NCBI GenBank assembly: GCA_944470555.2
Contig: OX104134.1
Span: forward strand, 107,378,701 to 107,442,700
DNA length: 64,000 bases
Origin: Heterobilharzia americana
Taxonomy: Eukaryota; Platyhelminthes; Trematoda; Strigeidida; Schistosomatidae
Direction of reading: 5' to 3'
Numbering within the stretch: the first letter of the stretch is position 1; each line of letters starts with the position of its first letter. Below, one piece after another: positions 36,050-48,039 of the stretch. The translations under genes were made by a program, and so were the position numbers. The notes beneath the pieces were generated by a model. That model did not search any database, was not told where the DNA came from, and saw only the letters and a list, made by a program, of their open reading frames with translations.

Positions 36050-37130
36050 AAGGGTATCCTCTGTTTAGTTCAAATGAATGACTCAATAAAAAATTAACTT
36101 ACTGAAGATATCCCATGTTACTGTGTATGATGGGACCAATGGGTCGGCAACGATGACGTTATAGGTAGAGTTACCAGCAATGAAGCGACAGAACGATAAC
36201 AGACATAGTGTAGTGGAAATTAGCGCAATGTGCCGACAGTCAGTGTTTAAAGTCCTTGGATGACATATTTCAAAATCGGTTTCAGTGGCAGAGAGTAATT
36301 TCTCTTTTTTTACTTCTTGTGGTAATTAAATATTTGACTGCTCAACTACCCAACTTTCCTTAATTCTAGTTTCTTATCATTTCCATTGACAGTCTATTCG
36401 TGTGCAGCTTGATTTGATTTACTACTTTGCCAGTTATGAAACTTCCTCTATATGGTGTTTATTTTGAATGAGTCCTTTAGTGACATTAATGAATTTTTAA
36501 TCTTAGAACAATCCGCCACCACTTTTTTATACGCTACCCATTTCTTACTGAGTCGTTTTGTTTCATTCTATTTTATATCCCACAAGAATAGTAAGAACAC
36601 ATTTGACTACTAGCCTTCATTGGTTGCACAGTGAAAATAACAATTATGTGATCTATTCTGGTGCTCATTTAAATAGAACAGTACTGATTCTCACTTGAAA
36701 ATGTACAACTAAATTGTTATCTAAAATTTCATCTTCGCCTTGTCTCTAAAGATGAAATGCTAATGAAGACCAAAAAGATAACATAGAGTGTACGATCGAC
36801 CAACGTAGTTATGGTGCAGAATAAAAAATTGTATTCAGGTTTCCTTATTTGATATAAAACTCGGCATACTTAGAGATTTTTGTATGATCTTCCCTTCAAC
36901 TGTAAACAATTAACAGGCTTTATTATCTAAAAGTAGCAGTAACAGCTAAGATATTGAGATGACAAAAAAAATTTATGGACAAGAACGTAAGACCTAAACC
37001 ACAGGGGGAGAGAGAGATATCCATTTCATCTTCAAAGAAGATACTATGCATGAATATTGACTTCTTAGGTGATTTCGCAGGTGATATCTTGAGAAAAACA
37101 ATTCCAAAGTCACTGAAATAAACTTTCTTC
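36050..37130. other. NME7 intron sequence, nothing recognised
   Basis: AT-rich, no open frame or repeat that I can assign. Confidence 0.5.
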
Positions 37131-37139
37131 TTTCAGTGG

Positions 37140-37700
37140 TTTAGGACTCTTGGTGATACGACAGAAAATCAGTCACAGTGGCGCAAGTGTATTCACTCCT
37201 TGACACCTTCTAAAGCTTGAATATTTGTACTAACCTCTATCTTTAAATTGTTGATATCACTCCTTTTTATCCACCCGTTTTTTTGTTTACTACTATGAAG
37301 TGTTGAAGCTTGAACCGATACACCTTTGTGTGAGGTTCTACATTGATTTTGTCAGTTTTGTTAGTGTCACTCTACATATCAACCCTGAGGATGGGATGCT
37401 CCAGTCGTCCAGTGATTCCTTGCAACCAGAAGAATAAGCTCCCACATCTAACCACTTAGATTTATGTTTATCAATTCACCTGCTCCTGTTAAGTCGGGTA
37501 TGTAAGTCGTTCGATGTGTTCTTCCCAAAAGAGTTAGTAAACATTACCCCACCTGGCCACGAAAGGTACGAGTGGATCCGTCAGAAGAGCAATAATTGAA
37601 CATATTGTCAACACCGGTCACAGCATAACAACTGATTCAGCGTTCAACTTCATCCACAAGGTGAGAAATTCGCCGCCTTCTATGTAGTGCAGAAGCTCTT
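37140..37700 (+). mobile_element. Retroelement 3' fragment
   Basis: 37140-37370 follows the same order of words as 32410-32650 (SQWRKCIHSL-like sequence, then a pyrimidine-rich stretch, then ACCGATACACCTTTGTGTGA), so it is an SR2/RTE-like 3' end. 37381-37700 is GC-richer and repeat-like, but of unknown family. Confidence 0.45.
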
Positions 37701-38739
37701 ACCATATGCATGGAGAAACAAGAATTATGTGCACAAAAGCAATTTTTCAACCTTTGTTGCTAGCATGAACTTAGTAAGTAGCTGAATACGTCAACTCTAT
37801 CTCTCACTTAATATTTATAACTTCGTTATATTTTAGTGCATATTTTAGTAGCCCAATATCGTCTTCATTTTGTTTCTATGCTACCCTTGATCACGATTCA
37901 TCTTGAAAGTCATTTTTACATATTATGAGACTTGATATTTTATCCTGTTATAATGTTCCTTTTTATGCTGTTTAGTGAATTATTTTCAACTTACATCGCA
38001 CTTATGGATTTTCAGTCTTCATTCAACTTGATCTTTGCTACTAAATATAAGTAATGTTTGCGACTACCCAATATAGTGCAACAAAAAATGTATAACTTGC
38101 GATTAAGCAGCTTTAAATAGGGAAATCGCCGAAAAAGATATCTTCACTGAACTCGTTTTCCCTAATTTCTTGATGGGCATTTACGATAATTTTTAAAAAG
38201 TACAGATTTAATACCGCTCATAGCATACACAGTAGGTGTACCAGGCAGACAGGCTACACTACGTGATACCAACAAAAAAATCATATTATGAGATGAATAC
38301 GGTGTGTAATAAAAGTCGAATCGATATAAATGAATAAATAAACTAACACTGAAAACTGTAGAAACCAAACTATATATATAAACAGAAGGTTGTATTTAAT
38401 GGTCGATCGGATCTTGACACCATCTTTCATTACTGTGATGAAGGTTTTTATGACAAAGATATAATCAAACACTGTAATCGCTTGATATTCATACACGATG
38501 CCAACCTGGTTTTAAACATTTGAGTGGTTTCAGCAAACTCCTGGTTCCAAAAGTAATTATCCATAGGATTTACACATACTTCGGTAGTTATGCTTCCCAA
38601 ACGATAGCTGCTACGTTGATGTGGTGATCGGGCTTGCATATCACAATGACCCAGAGAGTAGTTTTGATGGAACGCTTGTTGTATCAAGGTTATATCATGC
38701 CAAAAATGTTTGTTAAATTGTGGTTACACAAAAAGCAGT

Positions 38740-41250
38740 TGCCGTTGGAGCGTAAACTACAACATTATGGTGATGAGTCGACAGTAAAGTCACACTAATG
38801 GTTGAACGGAAGTGTGACAGCGGTATCACGCTGATGTTGCCTTCCATATGAGAAGGGCTTTTATAACAGGTCGTCCTTAAAAATAGCACACCCTCATCAC
38901 CCCACGGTATGCCGATGGGGGTCCATAGTCGGATACGAATGCAACGAAACAGAATCTCAAACTTGCAGAAAAGCAGTATGTGACTGGCCTCAAGCAAATG
39001 TCCGTTGAGCTCTTCGGCAACGGAGTACTTTAAGAAGACTTAACCTTCCACTATGTGGTGAATCCAGGAAGTGCCAACTACCTTCAAAACCTTGTCAACA
39101 CTCAATTTTCCTTGGATTACTGTCCACTCAACGACTGAACGGCACAGTGAGGACGAAAAACTCACTGTTGCGGCTCCCTAATCTCTCCTTGCGCACCAGA
39201 TGGAGTGAAGCATGAGTTCTGCCGAAAACTGTCTAGCCTCCTACGGAAAGCAAAGCACTCAGACATGGTAGTTGTTGCAGGTGATTTTAATACACAAAGG
39301 GGTAGGTAGAAAAGTGCTCACGTGGCACTTATGGAATCCGAGCCAAACGAACAGATAACGGTGGTCGCCTATTGCAGCTGCCCTCAGATAACCACTTATT
39401 GCTAGTCAGCATTAACTTCAGGTATAAAGAGAGACATCACTTAACGTTTCGTCCACCAGCCTCTATCCTGTGGCGGACACAGACAGACTAACGAGGTAGG
39501 ACCTCCAACACTTAAAGAAGTCGAGAAAGCTCTAGCCAACCTGAAACAAAGAAGAGCAGCAGGACCAGATGGACTAGTTACAGAGATATATTTAAGGATG
39601 GTGGTCGCAGATTTTTAGTCAACTTTACTGAAGTGTTAACTAGTGTATGGAAATCGAACACTATTGCCTCTGATTGGTCTCAATAACTGATTCTCCAATT
39701 TCTCAAAACAGGTGAGATGTTCACCTGTGATAAAAACCACCCTGAAGAACATAGTATTTATGATTCTAGACTTCATAATCATTAGACATCTGAGTTGAGC
39801 TCGGAAACAGCAAAAACCAAAAACAACCAAGAAAGCTTCAAACCGAGTCCTGAGTACATCGACTAGATATTCACACTCCGACAGGTTCTGGAACACAGGC
39901 ATACTTACCGGTGCCAGACACCAGCTGTATTTCTTGGACTGAAGGCGGCGTTCCAATCAGTCTATCCTGAGATCTTATGTCAATGTCTCTCACTAGAACG
40001 AGTGCCAAGTAAGTACATCATTCTGTTGAAGGCTCTTTACTCGAACACCCGTAGATGTGTTACAGTCTATGGTGAGTTGACAAGTGAGCTGTGTCCGTCA
40101 GCTGGTGTCCATAGTGATCTTCCACTCTCTCCATTCCCATTCAGTTTCACTATAGGCGTTCTTATGGAGGTCTCCCTCTCGTCGTCTGACTTCACAGGAG
40201 AATCCTTGGTGAATATAGAGTACGCAGGTTACACAGTCCTACTACATGAAGGCACTGACAAGATGCTCAGTCTTCTGGACACACTGAGAGGCAATTTGAG
40301 GATGTTTCGACTGCGTTTCTTATCACCCGAATGTAAACTGTTGCTGCAGGACTGGTCTGCCCCGGCTGACAGTAGAGGTGAAGTGAGAGAACGTATTGAA
40401 CACTTTACTTACCTGGTAGGTTAGATCAGCCCTGGTAAGTCAGTACATTAGTCGACCAAATTCCTGCGCAGACACAAAAGGTTGGATTGGCCTTTGTAAC
40501 TTACGCCATATTTGGTGCCACCACCATATCCAATCACCTACGAAGGTTCTTATACCGCACTGCAGATCGCTGCTTTACTGTAAGGCTGAGAAAAATGGCC
40601 ATTGAAGTTAAAAGATATGAAAGGGTTTCAGGTGTTCACCCACCATTATGTCCGTGGCACAGGCTGTGTCATGGTGTCACCATCGCAGATGTCGGGTGTA
40701 AAGTGTTAGGGAGGAGAGGAAAGTCAGTTAATGCGGTTGTAAACTTTCAACGACTGAGATGGCTGCGACATATATCGCGTGTGTGTAGTAACTGTCTGCC
40801 TCATTGTGCAATGTCAGCTGCAAAAAGGCTCGGAACGCCTAGACTAAAACAAGGTATCACTTTATGAAATCTTCGACTGATGCTTTGAGCCATGTAGGGA
40901 GACCCAGACTAGCCGATCGAGGCTCACGCGACAAGAGAAACCAGTAGTTAGAGACTTTAGATAACATGGCTCAGAATCGATACCAGTGGAGCAGATGCAT
41001 CAATACTTTATTTCTATTTGAACCGCCATAATGAATTCAGCATTTGATGATTCCTACTTCTTTTCTTTTACTGCTTTTGACTGATTGTCTTATTTCTTCA
41101 TTTTATTGCCTTTTTACTTGGTGTACTGATATGAGGTGTGTCAACTTGGTGCTTTACGCAGTAATGGTTGGTTCTATGTTGACATTGATGATGAGTTATA
41201 TGTATGAAGACTGGTTTGGGTTTTGGAATTCGGTAGTGTCACCATGACTA
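38740..41250 (+). mobile_element. SR2/RTE-like retrotransposon, internally deleted, in the largest NME7 intron
   Basis: Plus strand. The 5' untranslated part at 38740-38930 is shared with 21890-22000. Endonuclease remnants include VVVAGDFNTQ near 39265 and NFRYKERHHLTFRPP near 39415-39460, after which most of the linker is missing. RT starts with EVGPPTLKEVEKALANL and RRAAGPDGL (39497-39580). Motif A survives as FLDLKAAF-like sequence in mixed frames near 39930. ALYSNTRRCVTVYGEL (40030-40080) follows. The active site near 40220-40235 is YAGY instead of YADD. The C-terminus includes FQRLRWLRHISRV near 40747-40785. It is dead and lies antisense to NME7. Confidence 0.8.
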
Positions 41251-41259
41251 AACCATGAA

Positions 41260-42940
41260 TTACAATTTTGGACCAAATTTACTCAAGACAGTCGTTTTAA
41301 CTACCGACTGTTCTTATCACGAACGATAACATGGGTGACCATAAAAAACTATTTCACTGCAACCAACTGATTTAAACTTCTTCAAATGAAACTGACAAAC
41401 AATTCACCGCAGAACCATGTGAAGAAGTTTATTGACTCAGGTTTTTACTCTTCACAGCAACAAATACATGTTTTGAACTCTTAAATCACCTGATTTATAA
41501 AATACTGAGTTTTGTTGATAGCAATGATACTACGTCCATTTCTAGAAAACTGCACTATTCATTCGCGCAAAAATAAGCTCGCGTCAATCGAAATCTTAGA
41601 ATTACACAAGATATAGGGGAAATATGTATTAAAAACTTGTAACCAGATTCAGACTTCATGTATGCTTTTTAGTTCTTGATCTTGTTCTCTTACAGAAATA
41701 GAAATGATCTTATTTGACAGCTCACAGGCAGATAAACATAAAATTATGGAGCATCTATAGTTACTACACTTTAGCATAAAAGCAATCTTATTGAGTGACT
41801 AAGACCATAAAATAGAGAGAATATAAATCCATAGATAACAGTAATAAGAAGGGAGTAAATAAACTACGGAAAATCCAAACCAATGACTTAAAGAGAAATT
41901 CATCAGAAACGATGAAAGGATTGAATGATATTGTGATCAATTTAGAATTATTTCTAAAACCGTGATTAGACGTTAATATTCCATACTTTCTTCCACCCTC
42001 CACGCATCGGCACTCCTCAAGCCATCAATAAAAATATAAAATGTCTCAACCAAACTAACAGATACAGCAGTTCTCTTAGCCCGTGTGACAGTAGTTTGCT
42101 TAAAATTAGATAGCAGAGACAGCTAAGAGTCTAATCCACTACCAACGAATATGTAAGGGACTTCCGTGGGACAAGGTTTTGAGCTTTTGATTTATCTGCT
42201 CTATTTTGACTACACACAAAGATCATGGCACTACCTACTGACAAACAATGCAGTCTTAGCCCAAAGCCCAAAGCTGAAAAGTTCAGTTTCCATAAAAGGA
42301 AGACTTTAATTAAAGAGCCGGACTACTCAAACATTGGAGCCTGAAAGCGACTCCGAATAAGTTGCAGTATCACTCTGATTATTACAATTGTTACAAATAT
42401 TTCTATTTGGAAACCACTAGAGTTTGTAAACTAAGGAAGGTTCAGGGATATTTATAGGTCAGTACCTGAAATATCTGTACATCCCACCACAGCTTCGGTG
42501 AAACTTCTGCACAATACGGTTTCTTCATACAAACTTCAACTCGATAGCGAACAAGTGGTAGCAACTTCGGTGAATACACTCAAAGAAGGGACATGTCATA
42601 AAAATAACCACTTCAAGGATTAACTAAAGTTGTTTGATCCACTAACTTTCCTTGTAAATGCAAAATAAACATCAAATGGTGTTGATGATCGGTCAAATAT
42701 GCTTCTTAATACATGCATGGGCCTTATTTGGGATCTTACATCCATGCGGTTACTCCGTGCTTTTCAAGAGCCTCAAATATGCTGCTTAACGGAGCATTAT
42801 TGATTACAGAAGCAAGCATGTTTGATAATGAAATATAACTTCTCAAACATAAAGGCTGTTATCATTTATATAAAGTACAACCTACTATCATTACAAATGT
42901 ATTATTCCTACCAAAATTATTGTACCGTTTTTATATTTAC
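41260..42940. other. NME7 intron sequence, nothing recognised
   Basis: AT-rich with no supported gene or named repeat. Confidence 0.5.
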
Positions 42941-42958
42941 AAATATCAAGTAACTCAC

Positions 42959-43120
42959 GGAATGTTGGAGATATTCGTGTGGTTTTCGAAAAGGCATTTC
43001 ACTTGGTCCGACGTTATACGCAACATCTTCAGATTCACAATGCGAAATGCTTTATCTTCCAACATTCCTATGACTTCTCCAGCCCGGCAGACAGAATCCG
43101 GGGTTATGAAAACAACACAT
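42959..43120 (-). CDS. NME7: NME7 exon (start of first NDK domain)
   Basis: After the acceptor ATTTTAAG the exon reads CVVFITPDSVCRAGEVIGML, then FRIVNLKMLRITSDQ, ending NISNI before CC|GTGAGT. It aligns with human TLALIKPDAISKAGEIIEII and the following FTITKLKMMMLSRKE. The lysine of the NDP kinase KPD motif is threonine here. The first base completes AGA (Arg) from the exon above, and the last two bases complete a proline with the T opening the next exon. The splice phases are thus consistent across a 7 kb intron. Confidence 0.92.
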
Positions 43121-43154
43121 CTTAAAATAATAAGAAGCTAAAATGTGTAATTAC

Positions 43155-43321
43155 CTCTCAGAACGACCCGAAAGTTCACGCTTTGTAAATTCATCACCGA
43201 AATCCACAATTCTCAGTGAGCGTGATAATATCGTCACAGTACTACCTAGATAAAAATCTGACAATTTGAGTCCCTCAATCTTTGTAGGTTTTAAGAAAAG
43301 CCTGTTAGTTTTTTCTTCATG
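43155..43321 (-). CDS. NME7: NME7 exon (DM10 domain, second half)
   Basis: Acceptor AATAAAG, then HEEKTNRLFLKPTKIEGLKL, DFYLGSTVTILSRSLRIVDF and GDEFTKRELSGRSE before AG|GTAATT. This is the DM10 domain of NME7 (human HDVKNHRTFLKRTKYDNLHL, then LFIGNKVNVFSRQLVLIDYG). DM10 domains are found in proteins of the axonemal microtubule doublets. The acceptor choice at 43321/43322 gives gap-free alignment with human; a second AG 18 bases further in would drop six aligned residues. The exon starts in phase 0. Confidence 0.93.
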
Positions 43322-43354
43322 CTTTATTAACAATCAAAAATTAGTCATGATTAC

Positions 43355-43473
43355 CATTTCAACAGATGAAATATCAGGATGATAGATCAGCTGAAAACTT
43401 TTGACCAATGATGATATCTCATCAAACCATTCGACCAGAAAGCAATATGATGGACCGTTTTTGCTCTGAATCT
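43355..43473 (-). CDS. NME7: NME7 exon (DM10 domain, first half); 5' boundary approximate
   Basis: Reads SKNGPSYCFLVEWFDEISSL, VKSFQLIYHPD and SSVEM before ATG|GTAATC. This matches human RFVFIAEWYDPNASLLRRYE, LLFYPGDGSVEM. The frame stays open to an in-frame TGA near 43530 without any ATG, so a short upstream exon with the start codon must exist. The acceptor could be CTTATTCAG (exon from 43473) or TTCAG (exon from 43465). I did not find exon 1; retroelement sequence begins about 100 bases upstream. Confidence 0.85.
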
Positions 43474-43589
43474 CTGAATAAGATCGGAATTCCTTACCAT
43501 ATTCATAAAGTTGAAAATATGTGTTTACTCGTCAAGGAGATGTTCGGCAAGTAAAACAAATACCCACTCACGAACATGTTTCACCAGCT

Positions 43590-43900
43590 TGTAAATATCA
43601 ACTTACTTCTTTGGGACCACTTTTATGCCCTGTAGAATGGTTACGCGTTTCGGACGGATTTCGATGCAGCAGGTCTACCCAGTCGCCTATTGTAGCTCTG
43701 CTCCGCTCGATGGGCGGTTGTGTTGATTAAATTTGTAGAGGTGGATGGTTAAACGAAACGCTCCGTAACTGTTTAAATGTTTCTTGAAGCTACCGATAGA
43801 TGGAGCGATGGCTACCTCAGCAGAAACTGCTTTCCAGTGGCCATAAATTCACTGACTAAATAAGAGTAAATATATAGCGCCACACACTTTCCCAAAATCA
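43590..43900 (-). mobile_element. Diverged non-LTR retroelement C-terminal fragment
   Basis: The minus frames recall the NLWNSLP-type C-termini of CR1-like RTs, and the words resemble 8260-8380 of family Z. It is short and broken, so the assignment is tentative. Confidence 0.3.
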
Positions 43901-44111
43901 ATAGCCTAGGGTTCGACGACACTCAACAGTGATGCTGATCTCGATAGTTTAACTGAACTCGCTAAGCTGAAGGCACCCGGTCAAGCATCCTGGCCAGTAA
44001 GCATGCTGTCGTGTTACGTTGCATTGCTCGTAATCGACTCTCCAGCCAGTTAGTTGGAACGCATCGGTATTTGGCACAACCACCCAAACATACTATTCCA
44101 TCCGACTATGC

Positions 44112-44209
44112 TGTCGTGTTCTTTCTTGGTCTCGTATTCGTGGGTATATAGCAAGTGCGAAGGCTTGGTGATTGGTCTTTGCGTCTTTCAAGTTCGCACC
44201 AGGACAAAT
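44112..44209 (+). repeat. Gypsy LTR segment, upstream copy
   Basis: Starts TGTCGTGTTCTTTCTTGGTC and ends CACCAGGACAAAT, and is repeated at 44746-44843. The putative primer-binding site begins eight bases later. Confidence 0.75.
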
Positions 44210-44344
44210 GCTAAATTGGTGAGCCCGACGTGATAACATATCCCGACCAATAGCAAATATTGAATTGATGAGTCTGTTCCATTTTATATTTGTATATTGC
44301 TTTCCTTTCGATGACATTTATATATCCATTTACTACACTTTCTC

Positions 44345-44740
44345 ATGTCCGACCACACACCCAAGCTTATCTGCATTAAGCCGACTATGAACACGATCCA
44401 ACTCGTGCCTTATTGGCCAGACAATGCAGAAAAATGGTTTCCATATGCCGAGGCAGATTTTCAGGAACAGGGCGTCTCAGATCCTCATTATCGGTTACTT
44501 GCCGTTATACGTTCACTACCGCGGGAATTAAACAAACAGGCTACGGCATACATGTTTAGTCTCGAAGTAAGTGATCCTCATGCACTTCTCAAAGCCGCAC
44601 TCTTGAAGAAAACCAATCTCACAGATCACCAGCGCCTGGACGAATTGCTTTGTAACATCAAGCAGCCACTCAGCTACTGAAGTCCTCGCAAGCATGCGAG
44701 GAGTTATCGGCGCACGAACATTTGACAATGGCCTTTTATG
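44345..44740 (+). pseudogene. Gypsy (Boudicca-like) gag fragment
   Basis: The first frame gives 111 residues starting MSDHTPKLICIKPTMN and containing PYWPDNAEKWFPYAEADF, RLLAVIRSLPRELN and LTDHQRLDELL. This is the capsid N-terminal region of schistosome Gypsy gag proteins. A frameshift near 44668 moves the reading to ATEVLASMRGVIGARTFDNG, which continues the same gag to 44738. The fragment lacks the rest of capsid and any zinc knuckle. It is a relic. Confidence 0.8.
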
Positions 44741-44745
44741 AAAAC

Positions 44746-44843
44746 TGTCGTGTTCTTTCTTGGTCTCGTACTCGTGGGTATATAGCAAGTGCAAATGCTT
44801 GGTGATTGGTCTTTGCGTCTATCAAGTTCGCACCAGGACAAAT
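44746..44843 (+). repeat. Gypsy LTR segment, downstream copy
   Basis: Direct repeat of 44112-44209. It begins within a few bases of the gag remnant, without a polypurine tract, so an internal deletion removed everything between. Confidence 0.75.
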
Positions 44844-44979
44844 CTTAAAAATACAAACAGTCTTACATGTTTTGACTGGAGGTCCGCTTCAGGTTTCCAC
44901 GTTGGCCATGACGGATACCGTTTGGTAACATTCCACCGTTCGGATGACTTGGATCACCAAGTTTTTTGCAAGTCTTAAT

Positions 44980-46520
44980 GAGATCGCCACGTAACACACG
45001 TTAGTTCTGTGAGAGAAGACCTAGATCACCTCTTCCCTTCTCTTTTGACTTATGTTGCACCTCCAGAAACCTTTTGTGGCTCACCTCGGGTCTCTGTCTA
45101 TGAGGTTCACACCACTTTTCATGTGTGGTGGTGCAAAGACGTCGTAAACCCCTGAGTGAGGTTGTATAAGGGTCTTCCACGGCTTCAGGAATTACGTGAG
45201 AAAGAGGTTTGAGGTCACTGTGTGCCGTCCACTTGTCAAAGGTTACCAAATGCTTCAAAGCCCATAACCTACCCTTTCGTAAGCCATTTTGGGCATCGCT
45301 GAATAACCCCATTTTGTCTGCTATCTGACGGCGTGGTCTTCTATCTGGCCTTTCACCACTTTTGGCAACTCTGATAGAATGCTGTGGGTGAACAGCACTC
45401 TGGGTATCTTCCTCTGAAGATGGGACAGAGAATCGAACATTTTTCTCTTCATCCAAGTTTCTTTTATCCGAGGAGCTTTAGGAAAGGTCACAAAGTGTCC
45501 TACATACGGGGCCGGCGCTCTGTTTTGTCTTTAACGGGTGAACCACCTCACATTACAAGGCTTTCTTGCGGGGAACTTTAGCAGTTTATCAGGAATCATA
45601 ATGGGATTTATCCGTAATACGTGTGACTTCCCTACATTGGGCTGCATTAAATGGCGTCTCTGGGGGTAACCAGGTAGGTGGCGTATGAACACCTTCTTTG
45701 AAAACTGTGTCTAATAACTTGAACAGTATTGTTTCCGTTAACGACTTACTGGACGTCAACCGTCAGGATTTCTATTGCTCCTCACAGTAAGGCAAGGCAA
45801 TAAGCCGACGGTTACCAGTGTTCTTCTGATTTTCTTCCTAGAAAAAGGGTGGCTTGGTGACGCGTTTCTGTTCTACTAAAAGTCTGGGAGCCTGACCTCA
45901 AAGAATTCTTAGAAAGGTTATGCGTTCATTCGACGAGTGCTTAGGAAAGGTTCTCTGGGATAGCACACCTCGGATCAACATACCCAGGTGACTTCCCTCA
46001 GTGGCTTCTCTAATACTTGTTCGCGTGGTCAGAATGTGACACAGTTTTTCGGTGCCACAAACCTGACCGGGATCAGTTAGCACTGATGGGGATTCGGTGC
46101 CGGAATTAAGAAAGGCCGCTTCGCAGAGTGAACTAAGCAGCTTGGGTTTTCTTAATCCGTCCAGCATACCATAGAGGAATACTATGAAATTAACAGCTGG
46201 TTGGTTGGTTTCCTTTGAAACACAAGACGATGCAGATTTTTAGGGTATCTTTGTGGTTTCCTCCTTCAGTTTGGTCCATATTTTAACCTGTCACCGTGGA
46301 CCCCCAGTATCGCCTTGACTCAGGATTCACTTGTGAACCAAGATATCGGACTCTTTGCTCGATGGGCCTCAGGTGAACCAGTCCTCTTTTCGAACTGAGA
46401 TCAGTTTCCATGCTGCACATCTTAGCCTCAGGGTTAATAACTATGGCCAACATGTCACCCATCACGCGCTGCTTTGGATGTCCCCGTGAATCGTGCTTAG
46501 TGCTCACCCGTCGTGAACAG
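44980..46520 (-). other. Unassigned degraded repeat-like sequence
   Basis: GC-richer than the NME7 introns. Minus-strand open frames (45001-45456, 45898-46167, 46283-46507) are unusually long for this AT-rich DNA, but I recognise no domain. A degraded retroelement ORF is the likeliest reading, since the stretch ends at the 3' tail of another element. Confidence 0.35.
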
Positions 46521-47300
46521 TAATAATAATAATAATAAATGTTTTATTCTCACATTAGTTACTTAACACAAGAGAAGCCGGCTTACAGGCGTCATCACAC
46601 TGATATTTGTTGAAAAATCTACAAGATTTTACGGGACCTGAATGGTACAGAAGGGAGATGATTAAATTCAGTTAAAAACATCAGGTTCCATAAGTTATGA
46701 AATTATCATGAAAGTACCACTTTTCAACATGTATAGTGTTAAAGTTTAGGTCGTCTTCGGTCATTCTTTCTTTTTCATCTTTATTGGTACCAAGGTCGCA
46801 CAAAATTCCAAACTTCCGTTACAAGCAGGCTTCGCAGAGCCCCGTTACACCAGATAAACGTCTAGTTGGCCATAAATTCTTTTGTTTATAGCTTCAGGTT
46901 CCGAAAGAACCCACACTGACGATTTGAGGAATCCGCAAGTTTCCACGTAATCATGTGATCCGAGCGAATGTCTATTCAAGTGTCATAATTCGCAACAATA
47001 TAGACTTACGCCATCGAAATCAGATACTGTGGTGCAGAGGAATAAATATTTAATGAACTGCAGGCCAATAGCAATTCGTTTTCAATACTGTCCTTGTTAA
47101 AGTATGCAGCACTATCAAGGAGGTATACTCACTATTAGATGAAGTACTAGAGAAGTCTGCTGCATAGCATTACTGTGAATGTGTTCACTCCAAAGTTAGT
47201 AGGTGAGTTGATCTCTCGGATTTTACTGCACGTTCAGATTTTAGTTGTCATTATGGCCGTCCAGAAATTCGAATATTTTTAGGGTTGATAAACGTTCATA
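46521..47300 (-). mobile_element. Family X 3' untranslated fragment
   Basis: Begins with a (TAA)6 run (46521-46539) and then TTATTCTCACAT, TCATCACACTGATA and CCTGAATGGTACAG. This is the same word order as the family X 3' end at 53906-54000. No coding part remains. Confidence 0.55.
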
Positions 47301-47816
47301 TGGTAGGAAAGTGGAATAAGCGAATGGGGTTAGTAATTCTTACTTATTGGACAGCAATTTTCTTGGCAGCACAGTTTTATTGCTTCACAAAACAGCGGAA
47401 TATTGAGAATTAGTAACGCATTTATGTCGTTTTACCGTTATTGCGGGTTATCTTGATGACGTGGGTCTTCAGGGCCTCGAGTTTATTTAGCAGTCAGATT
47501 TCCAGATAATTCGGTGAGATTTCATCCTTCTCCAGTTCCCTCATAGTCTAATGATACCTTCATGTCGCAACCATCTGAAATTTCGGCAGGAAAAACAGCT
47601 AAAGCAGGAGCAGCCTCCGCACCTTTGAGGTTGGAAATTGTTTATGTATTGAGAAATCCCGTTATGTCTGTAGTTTTGGTAGCAGTATTGGTGGTGCTTT
47701 CAGTGGCACTGTCCGTAATGCAGAGCTCAGCGGTCTTATAAGCCTGGTCAAGGTGTTTCATTCACGAGCTTAACAAACCTCAGGCTGAAGCGTACTTGCA
47801 GCGTTTTGGGGATCGA

Positions 47817-47909
47817 TCTTGTGCGAATTTGAGAGACAGGAAGAAAAATCACCAAATATTTATGCTTGGTATTTACCCACGAGTGCCTGACCAAGAAGTA
47901 ACACAATAG
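47817..47909 (-). repeat. Solo Gypsy LTR remnant, inverted
   Basis: The reverse complement follows the LTR segment at 44112-44209 (TTCTTGGTC, CTCGTGGGTA, TTGGTGATT and TTCGCAC in the same order) with much divergence, so it is an older relic. Confidence 0.55.
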
Positions 47910-48039
47910 AGTACACTGGCAGAATACAATATTTGCTGGATCGTACAAAAGATTATATACGCACCAAGTAATTCAACAAGGGAACGATCATGAGTGACAA
48001 AATGCAAATAGACAATGTGAAACGTGGCGAGTGTCGTTG

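Larger units (their letters stand above)
44112..44843 (+). mobile_element. Internally deleted Boudicca-like Gypsy LTR relic
   Basis: Two direct copies of a 98-base LTR segment (44112-44209 and 44746-44843, four mismatches by eye) enclose a primer-binding-like TGGTGAGCCCGACGTGAT (44217-44234) and a partial gag. All of pol and env is gone. Gag runs straight into the second LTR segment at 44740-44746. The repeated segment is shorter than a usual Gypsy LTR, so each may be an LTR end only. Confidence 0.75.
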
